This document shows, one piece after another, positions 1 through 5,059 of a stretch of 8,957 nucleotides of DNA (positions are counted from its first letter, which is position 1; the number at the start of each line of letters is the position of its first letter). The stretch is from assembly GCA_014379045.1 (NCBI GenBank), contig JACMMK010000105.1, forward strand, positions 1-8,957, written 5' to 3'. The notes beneath the pieces are model-generated. The model made no database searches, was not told the DNA's origin, and saw only the letters and a list, made by a program, of their open reading frames with translations. The DNA comes from Burkholderiales bacterium. Its GTDB lineage: Bacteria > Pseudomonadota > Gammaproteobacteria > Burkholderiales > CAIKXV01. The translations under genes and the position numbers were made by a program.

Positions 1-1152
1 ACGCCGGAGCAATGCGGCCTCGGTGCGTCGACCAAAGCCGACGCGCAACGCGGCGGCGAATCGATCGCGCGGTCCACACTCGCGAGTTTTCTCGAGGTGC
101 GAGGCGTGGACTTTCAGAAGGCAATGTCGAGCCCGTGCACGGCATTCGACAGTTGTTCACGCCTGTCGCCGTATCTCGCCTGGGGTGCGATCTCGATGCG
201 CTGCGTCGCCCAGGCCGCGGCTGCGCGCAGCCGCGAAGTGCGTGCGCTGAACGACGCGAAGAGCGCTGTCGATCCGCGCTGGTCTGCGTCGTTGCGCGCG
301 TTCCAGGGGCGCCTGCGCTGGCACTGTCACTTCATGCAGAAACTCGAAGACGAGCCGCGCATCGAGTTCGAGAACTTCTCGCGCGTCTACGACGACTTGC
401 GCGATGCGGCCGATGTCGCGCACGGTGTGGGCGCGACGCGCATGGCGGCGTGGCAGCACGGCGAGACCGGGTATCCGATGGTCGACGCCTGCATGCGTGC
501 ACTGCATCGCTGCGGGTGGATCAACTTCCGCATGCGCGCAATGCTGGTGTCGTTCGCCTCGTACCACCTGTGGTTGCACTGGCGTCCGACGAGCGTGTTC
601 CTGGCGCAGCATTTCCTCGATTTCGAACCCGGGATTCATTTCAGCCAGTTCCAGATGCAGTCCGGCACGACCGGGATCAACACCGTGCGCATCTATTCGC
701 CGGCCAAGCAGGTGCTCGACCACGACCCGCAGGGCGAATTCATCCGGCGCCATGTTCCGGCGCTCGAACGCGTGCCGGCGCGCTGGCTCGCCGAACCGCA
801 TCTGATGCCGGCCTCGATTCAGCGCGAGGCGAGTTGTGTGATCGGGCGCGATTACCCGGCACCGATCGTCGAGCACGCGCTGGCCTATCGCGAAGCGCGC
901 GAACGAATCGGCGCCCTCAGGCGGCGCCCCGAGGCGCGCAACGAGGCCGACGCGGTGCAGGCGAAACACGGCAGTCGACGCAGCGGCTTGCCGCAAAGCG
1001 CAGGCCCCGGCGGACGTGCCCGGGCACCGCGTGTGGCGGGCACCTCGCGCAGCGACCGAAGCAAGGCGGCCCCGGTCTCGGACCGCTCCGGGCAGGCATC
1101 TCTCTGGGACGAAGGCGCTGACGCCGACAGCACGCGTGAGGGCAACGCTTGA
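1..1152 (+). CDS. Photolyase/cryptochrome family protein, FAD-binding part (5' partial)
   Basis: The frame is open from base 1 to the TGA at 1150-1152, giving 383 residues without the N-terminal antenna domain, which must lie upstream. Family features: GGE at residues 18-20 with the FL..R pattern after it, CSRLSPYLAWG (about 51-61), a RWHCHF segment, the FAD/DNA-binding stretch GYPMVDACMRAL followed by GWINFRMRAM, LHWRP (Trp194) and GEFIRRHVP. Known members bind FAD and use blue light to repair pyrimidine dimers or to sense light. The class I motif WQW before the FAD pocket reads FQM here (217-219), then SGTTGIN, so this is not a canonical class I CPD photolyase but a divergent bacterial subfamily. 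After about residue 300 comes a basic, low-complexity tail of about 80 residues (KHGSRRSG and further Arg/Ala/Ser/Gly). It is the first gene of a cluster with a second photolyase whose start overlaps its stop. Repair activity versus light sensing cannot be decided. Confidence 0.9.
   Translation, partial: TPEQCGLGASTKADAQRGGESIARSTLASFLEVRGVDFQKAMSSPCTAFDSCSRLSPYLAWGAISMRCVAQAAAARSREVRALNDAKSAVDPRWSASLRAFQGRLRWHCHFMQKLEDEPRIEFENFSRVYDDLRDAADVAHGVGATRMAAWQHGETGYPMVDACMRALHRCGWINFRMRAMLVSFASYHLWLHWRPTSVFLAQHFLDFEPGIHFSQFQMQSGTTGINTVRIYSPAKQVLDHDPQGEFIRRHVPALERVPARWLAEPHLMPASIQREASCVIGRDYPAPIVEHALAYREARERIGALRRRPEARNEADAVQAKHGSRRSGLPQSAGPGGRARAPRVAGTSRSDRSKAAPVSDRSGQASLWDEGADADSTREGNA
1138..1142 (+). 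promoter_or_regulatory. Ribosome binding site for the second photolyase (TTG start)
   Basis: GAGGG lies inside the last codons of the first photolyase gene, 6 nt before the TTG at 1149-1151. The other in-frame candidate starts, GTG at 1200 and TTG at 1209, have no purine-rich sequence at a suitable distance. This site is the main reason for choosing the TTG, whose last two bases form part of the upstream TGA. Confidence 0.55.
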
Positions 1153-2804
1153 CCCGGCCAGGAACTTCTTCTTGCACACCGCGGACTACGACCTTCCGCG
1201 TGGCACCGTTGCCGGACGCGGCCACGCACAAGCGCGCGAACACGCCGCCGACGCGCCGTCTCGTGTTCATTCTCGGCGACCAGCTCGACCGCGAGTCCGC
1301 GGCCTTCGACGGCTTCGATGCGGCGACCGACGCGGTGTTCATGGCCGAGCTGAGCGCGGAATCCACGTACGTCTGGAGTTCGAAAGTGCGCAGCGCCGTG
1401 TTCTTGTCGGCGATGCGTCACTTCGCGCAACAGGCGCTCGACGATGGGCTTCGGATTTACTACACGCGCCTCGACGATCCGCAGGCCGGCGTGTCGCTTG
1501 CGGACGAGTTGACCCGCGCCTGCGCCGTACTGAAGCCGCAGAGCGTGGTGATGGTGAGCCCGGGCGAGTGGCGGCTGCGCGAAGCCTTTTCGACGCATCC
1601 GGCGGCGCCCGAACTGCGCGCGGATCGGCACTTCCTGTGTGCGCCCGACGCGTTCGAAGCGCACGCGCACGGTCGCAAACAGCTGCGGATGGAATATTTC
1701 TACCGGGCCATGCGCATTCGCCACGGCGTGTTGATGGACGGCGATCTGCCGGCGGGCGGCAAGTGGAACTTCGATGTCGAGAACCGGAAACCGTTCCCTG
1801 CGTCCGGTCCTCACACCGTGCCCGCGCGCCATGGCTTCGAACCCGATGCGATCACGCGCGAGGTGATCGACCTGGTGAACCGGAACCTCGCGGCGCACCC
1901 GGGGTCGCTCGACGCCTTCGATTGGCCGGTGACGCGCACCCAGGCGCTCGCAGCACTCGACGATTTTCTCACCCACCGGCTCACCCGCTTCGGCGATCAT
2001 CAGGACGCGATGTGGACCGGCCAGCCGTGGCTCTATCACTCGCACCTGTCGTCGGCGCTCAACCTGAAGCTGCTCGATCCGCGCGAGGTGATCGCGCGGG
2101 TGGAAGATGCCTGGCGCAACGGCCTCGCGCCGCTGCCGGCAGTCGAAGGCTTCATCCGGCAGATCCTGGGCTGGCGCGAATATGCGCGCGGGCTGTACTG
2201 GCGCGGCATGCCGGGGTATCTCGACGCCAATGCGCTCGACGCCCGTCAGCCGCTGCCGGCGTTCTACTGGAGCGGCGCCACCGAGATGGTGTGCCTCGCG
2301 CAGTCGCTCGGCCAGACGCTCGCGCACGGCTATGCCCATCACATCCAGCGCCTGATGGTGACCGGTCTGTACGGGCTGCTGCTCGGCATCGACCCGAAGG
2401 CGCTGCACGGCTGGTATCTCGCGGTCTATGTCGATGCGATCGAATGGGTCGAGGCGCCGAACACGATCGGCATGGCGCTGTACGCCGACGGCGGCGTGAT
2501 GGCGTCCAAACCCTATGTCGCGACCGGCCGTTACATCGACCGGATGAGCAATTACTGCAAGCGCTGCCGCTTCGATCCGTCGAGATCGACCGGCGACGAT
2601 GCGTGCCCGTTCACCACCCTGTACTGGCAATTTCTGCTGCGCCACCAGACGCGGTTCGCGCGCAACCCGCGCATGTCGCTGCAGTTGAAGAACCTCGCAC
2701 GCCTCGACGCGGCGACACGCATGCAGATCGAGGCGCGCGCCGAAACCATCCGCGGCAACGACGGCCAACCACCCCGAAACACCCTCAAGGACCTTTTGAC
2801 ATGA
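1149..2804 (+). CDS. Fe-S bacterial photolyase/cryptochrome (PhrB/CryB type)
   Basis: 551 residues from a TTG start overlapping the upstream stop by 4 bp (TTGA). The N-terminal domain opens with RRLVFILGDQL at residue 36, followed by PGEWRLR and MEYFYR, all typical of the deoxyribodipyrimidine photolyase-related family. The C-terminal FAD domain carries EGFIRQILGWREY, AHHIQRLM, a WYLAVY segment and ALYADGG. Cys382, Cys470, Cys473 and Cys486 have the spacing 88, 3 and 13, the same as the 4Fe-4S ligands recalled for Agrobacterium PhrB (350, 438, 441, 454). The family is known for (6-4) photoproduct repair (PhrB) or light-dependent regulation (CryB), with FAD, a lumazine-type antenna and the cluster; repair is the better guess here. 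The first 35 residues have no counterpart in PhrB and may be partly untranslated. It shares its mRNA with the upstream photolyase and the downstream SDR. Confidence 0.93.
   Translation: MTRPGTSSCTPRTTTFRVAPLPDAATHKRANTPPTRRLVFILGDQLDRESAAFDGFDAATDAVFMAELSAESTYVWSSKVRSAVFLSAMRHFAQQALDDGLRIYYTRLDDPQAGVSLADELTRACAVLKPQSVVMVSPGEWRLREAFSTHPAAPELRADRHFLCAPDAFEAHAHGRKQLRMEYFYRAMRIRHGVLMDGDLPAGGKWNFDVENRKPFPASGPHTVPARHGFEPDAITREVIDLVNRNLAAHPGSLDAFDWPVTRTQALAALDDFLTHRLTRFGDHQDAMWTGQPWLYHSHLSSALNLKLLDPREVIARVEDAWRNGLAPLPAVEGFIRQILGWREYARGLYWRGMPGYLDANALDARQPLPAFYWSGATEMVCLAQSLGQTLAHGYAHHIQRLMVTGLYGLLLGIDPKALHGWYLAVYVDAIEWVEAPNTIGMALYADGGVMASKPYVATGRYIDRMSNYCKRCRFDPSRSTGDDACPFTTLYWQFLLRHQTRFARNPRMSLQLKNLARLDAATRMQIEARAETIRGNDGQPPRNTLKDLLT
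2787..2791 (+). promoter_or_regulatory. Ribosome binding site for the SDR gene
   Basis: AAGGA lies 9 nt before the ATG at 2801-2803, within the last codons of the Fe-S photolyase gene. It supports starting the SDR at this ATG rather than further upstream in the long open frame. Confidence 0.6.
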
Positions 2805-3577
2805 CCGAAGTCGTACTCATCACCGGTGGCTCGGGCGGTCTCGCCCGGGCGCTCGCAACCACCCTCGATCGATCGCTCTGGCGACCGGTGCTGGTGACGC
2901 GCCGCGCCGACAAGCTCGCCGACGCCGGCGCCGCGGTCGACATCATCGAAGCCGATGTGTCGACCGAGGCGGGCGCGAGCGAGGCACACCGCGCCTGCAC
3001 CGAACGATTCGGCCTGCCGCGAGCGCTGGTCGCGGCGGCCGGGAGCACGCTGATCATGCCGCTCCACCGCACTACCGAGGCGCAATATCGGGCCGTGCTC
3101 AGCGCGAACCTGGACACCGCCTACTACGCATTGCGCGCGTTCGTCGAGACGCACCGAAGCGCCGGTGCAGGCCGTGTCGACGACACCCAGGCGTCGGTGC
3201 CGCAGGGCGGCTCGGTCGTGTTGTTCTCGACCATCGTCGCGCGCGTCGGCGTGGTGAATCACGAAGCGATCGCGGCGGCGAAAGGGGCACTCGAAGCGCT
3301 CGCACGCTCGGCAGCGGCGACCTACGCGCCGCAGAACATCCGCGTGAATGTGCTCGCTCCGGGTCTGATGGAGACGCCGCTGGCCGCGCCGCTGCTCGGC
3401 AGCGAGCCCATGCGTCAGGCGGCGGCGCGGCAGTACCCGATCGGCGGCGTGGGCAAAGCTGAAGAGGTCGCTTCGCTGGTAGCCTGGCTGCTCTCCGCAC
3501 CGGCACGCCGGGTCACCGGCCAGGTGATCGCGGTGGACGGCGGATTCACGGCGATCCGGCCGTTGATCAGGGCGTGA
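2801..3577 (+). CDS. SDR-like protein without the catalytic tyrosine, photolyase-linked
   Basis: 258 residues, a normal classical SDR length. The ATG overlaps the previous stop as ATGA, so translation is probably coupled. The Rossmann start ITGGSGGLA (7-15) keeps two of the three glycines of TGxxxGxG, with Ala15 in place of the third. Asn103 (SANLDTAYYALRA), the PG turn after the RVNVLAPG segment and the C-terminal TGQVIAVDGG are typical of the family. The active site is unusual: the Ser position is Ser143-Thr144, and the YxxxK tyrosine is Ile157 in IAAAK, with Lys161 kept. There is also a polar insertion of about a dozen residues before strand 5 (GRVDDTQASVPQGG, roughly 124-137). NAD(P) binding is likely, but ordinary carbonyl reduction is doubtful. 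Its role is unknown; co-transcription with photolyases suggests service to a light or flavin pathway. The family assignment is firm, the reaction is not. Confidence 0.9.
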   Translation: MTEVVLITGGSGGLARALATTLDRSLWRPVLVTRRADKLADAGAAVDIIEADVSTEAGASEAHRACTERFGLPRALVAAAGSTLIMPLHRTTEAQYRAVLSANLDTAYYALRAFVETHRSAGAGRVDDTQASVPQGGSVVLFSTIVARVGVVNHEAIAAAKGALEALARSAAATYAPQNIRVNVLAPGLMETPLAAPLLGSEPMRQAAARQYPIGGVGKAEEVASLVAWLLSAPARRVTGQVIAVDGGFTAIRPLIRA

Positions 3578-3594
3578 GACCATACCGGATGGTC
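3578..3594 (+). other. Small perfect hairpin just after the SDR stop
   Basis: GACCAT (3578-3583) and ATGGTC (3589-3594) form a 6-bp perfect stem around a 5-nt ACCGG loop, starting at the base after the SDR stop codon. No T-run follows, so it is not a standard intrinsic terminator. It may stabilise the mRNA end, weaken read-through into DUF2256, or be chance. Confidence 0.3.
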
Positions 3595-3653
3595 GCCGCA
3601 GTGCGCACCGCGCCCCACGCCTGCCAACCCCTTTAGGGATTCAATGCGGACCC

Positions 3654-3806
3654 ATGCGCTCCTTCGCGGGCAACAAGCAAACGCTGCCACAAAAGGTCTG
3701 TGTCGCCTGCGGTCGACCGATGACCTGGCGCAAGCGCTGGCGCAATACCTGGGAACAGGTCAAGCACTGTTCCGATGCCTGTCGCAGGCGCGCGCCGGCA
3801 CGTTGA
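3654..3806 (+). CDS. DUF2256 family small zinc-ribbon-like protein
   Basis: 50 residues, ATG to TGA. The sequence shows GNKQTLPQKVCVACGRPM, then TWRKRW, W33 and KHCSDACRRR, which is the DUF2256 pattern (K..LP.K.C..C.RP..WRKKW...W..V.YCS..CR). Cys16/Cys19 and Cys39/Cys43 (CxxC and CxxxC) are a probable metal site, most likely zinc. The family's biochemical role is unknown to me; I recall it being encoded beside cryptochrome/photolyase genes, which fits its place 76 bp after the photolyase-SDR unit. The start is set by homology, since DUF2256 proteins usually begin a few residues before the GNK..LP segment. The Shine-Dalgarno is poor: AGGGA at 3635-3639 is 14 nt away and sits better for an out-of-frame ATG at 3644. 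The protein is basic and may bind nucleic acid or a partner photolyase (inference). Confidence 0.88.
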   Translation: MRSFAGNKQTLPQKVCVACGRPMTWRKRWRNTWEQVKHCSDACRRRAPAR

Positions 3807-3888
3807 GTCGCCTTCGCCCAATGGTCATCTCCGTGCGCGATGATCTGTCACGGTCGACCCCCGCTCCGTACGGTTCGCTCTGAAGACA

Positions 3889-4461
3889 ATGCCTCTATCG
3901 ACCAGCGGTATTCCTTATCTGCCCGACGGTGAAATCGGCGTCGCCGCGCAGCACGCGACCGTCCAGCGTCCGGCGTGGCAGATCCTGCTGCTGTTCCTGC
4001 TCGCGTTCGCGGCGATGCACTGGGGATGGACCCTCGCACGTGGCACGACGGTAGAACGCGTAGTCGTCGAAGAAGCGACGGTCAGGCCGGCCGCGGCACT
4101 GGTACGCTGGGTCGATCCGTCGATTGCCGTCAGTGCGCGCGGCACGTCGATCGTCGCGCCGGGTGGAGGGCTCGACATCATTCGCGGCTGCGAAGGCATC
4201 GACATCATGCTGATCCTTGCCGCAGCCATCTGCGCGGTGCCGCTGACTTGGCGCCGACGGATGATCGCGCTGGCGGTCGGGTTGCCGTTCGTGTTCGCTC
4301 TGAACCAGGCGCGCATCGTGACGCTCTTCTTCGCGTGGCGCGCCGATCGAAGCCTGTTCGAAACCCTGCACACGCTGGTGCTGCCCGTGCTGCTGGTGAT
4401 CGCCGTGACCGCCTATGTCTTCGCTCTCGTCGAACTCGACCGCGCCGCGCCACGGCATTGA
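3889..4461 (+). CDS. xrtH: Exosortase H-type protein-sorting transpeptidase
   Basis: 190 residues, an integral inner-membrane protein of the exosortase/archaeosortase family, which cuts a C-terminal sorting signal of exported proteins and transfers them to a surface anchor. The catalytic triad is visible: Cys101 in RGCEGIDIM, Arg142 in ALNQARIV and His161 in FETLHTL. Hydrophobic segments lie at about 29-47, 103-120, 125-150 and 162-182. The small size, the CEGI and NxxRI motifs and the neighbour resembling the exosortase H-associated membrane protein point to the XrtH (IPTL-CTERM) subtype; another short subtype is possible. ATG 3889 is the only usual start in the frame after the stop at 3841-3843, with a weak GAAG just upstream. 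The gene overlaps the next by 47 bp and stands in one unit with a protease that ends in a sorting-like tail. Confidence 0.85.
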   Translation: MPLSTSGIPYLPDGEIGVAAQHATVQRPAWQILLLFLLAFAAMHWGWTLARGTTVERVVVEEATVRPAAALVRWVDPSIAVSARGTSIVAPGGGLDIIRGCEGIDIMLILAAAICAVPLTWRRRMIALAVGLPFVFALNQARIVTLFFAWRADRSLFETLHTLVLPVLLVIAVTAYVFALVELDRAAPRH

Positions 4462-5059
4462 ACTCGCCCGCTTCATCGCCGTACTGGCGCTCTGCTTCAC
4501 GGCGAGCGGCGTCGCGGCATGGCAGTTCGGGCCGCGCATCGTCACCTCGATCCTGCCGATGACGCGCGCGCTCGTCGACGGCTTCGACGATCGGCTCAAG
4601 GTGCAATCGCTGACGGTCGAAACATCGAAGCAGGACAGCGTCGTGGTGATGCGCAGTGTCGTCGTCAGACCGATCGTCGTCGGACCGAACGCGTTGTTTC
4701 CGACCGGCCAGGGCGGTTTCCAGCTGTCGACCCCGGTGCTGCGCATCCTGATGCCGCTGTTGATCGCGGTCAGTCTCGCCGGCGCATGGCCCGCCGAACC
4801 TGCGCTGCGGTTGACCCAAGCCGTCGTCGCACTGGTGCTCGCATTCGCATGGTTGCTGATCGACCTGCCCCTGACCCTGCATGCATTCACCTGGGACACG
4901 CTGATGAAGACCTATCAGGGACAGAGTCTCTCGCCGCTGCAGCAGTGGCTGGACTTCATGCAATCGGGCGGGCGCCTCGCTGCAGGGGTGATGATTGCCG
5001 CTATCGCCTGCGTGTCGACCGGTGTATTCGCGCGCTGGAACCGGGCGCGCCGGTCGTGA
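4415..5059 (+). CDS. Exosortase H-associated membrane protein
   Basis: 214 residues. Predicted topology is four hydrophobic helices at about 18-38, 107-126, 131-156 and 188-206, with a soluble, probably periplasmic region between the first two (about 40-105). The region between helices 3 and 4 holds FTWDTLMKTYQ and QQWLDFMQSGGR; this W..F...GGR ending fits what I recall of the protein family found next to exosortase H. No catalytic motif is evident. The role is unknown; it probably assists the exosortase or handles the anchor. ATG 4415 is the only common start before the first helix, which makes the gene overlap the exosortase by 47 bp. Its TGA overlaps the GTG start of the protease by 4 bp (GTGA). 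The tight overlaps on both sides imply a fixed functional link. The family name rests on context and general pattern, so it is less certain than the exosortase call. Confidence 0.72.
   Translation: MSSLSSNSTAPRHGIELARFIAVLALCFTASGVAAWQFGPRIVTSILPMTRALVDGFDDRLKVQSLTVETSKQDSVVVMRSVVVRPIVVGPNALFPTGQGGFQLSTPVLRILMPLLIAVSLAGAWPAEPALRLTQAVVALVLAFAWLLIDLPLTLHAFTWDTLMKTYQGQSLSPLQQWLDFMQSGGRLAAGVMIAAIACVSTGVFARWNRARRS

Noticed and set aside
157..1179. Open frame of 340 codons on the - strand
   Set aside because: Fully antisense to the well-conserved photolyase FAD domain; no family features.
885..2768. Long open frame of 627 codons on the - strand, antisense to both photolyases
   Set aside because: It mirrors the codon pattern of the recognised + strand genes in G+C-rich DNA, has no recognisable domain, and is rich in Arg/His/Ala, as expected of an antisense shadow.
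1016..2800. Upstream in-frame extension of the SDR (595 more codons)
   Set aside because: This stretch lies in another frame of the Fe-S photolyase gene; SDR homology begins at ATG 2801, which has its own ribosome site.
2552..3583. Open frame of 343 codons on the - strand
   Set aside because: Antisense to the Fe-S photolyase end and the SDR, both clearly real; composition is shadow-like.
3803..3844. Possible sigma-70 promoter before the exosortase (TTGAGT at 3803, GATGAT at 3839)
   Set aside because: The two boxes are 30 nt apart, and at 17-18 nt from the first box there is only CATCTC. The 82-bp gap may hold a promoter but none can be supported.
3852..3873. Two 8-bp palindromes, GGTCGACC and CCGTACGG, before the exosortase
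   Set aside because: They differ in sequence, and short perfect palindromes are frequent in G+C-rich DNA; no operator can be claimed.
3644..3883. 79-codon frame overlapping DUF2256
   Set aside because: No family resemblance, while the overlapping frame holds the conserved DUF2256 cysteines; kept only as a note on initiation.
3895..4899. Open frame of 334 codons on the - strand
   Set aside because: Antisense to the exosortase and its partner, whose catalytic residues and membrane helices are clear.
4519..5055. Upstream in-frame extension of the protease
   Set aside because: It overlaps the accessory membrane protein in another frame, and the signal peptide fits only with the GTG at 5056.
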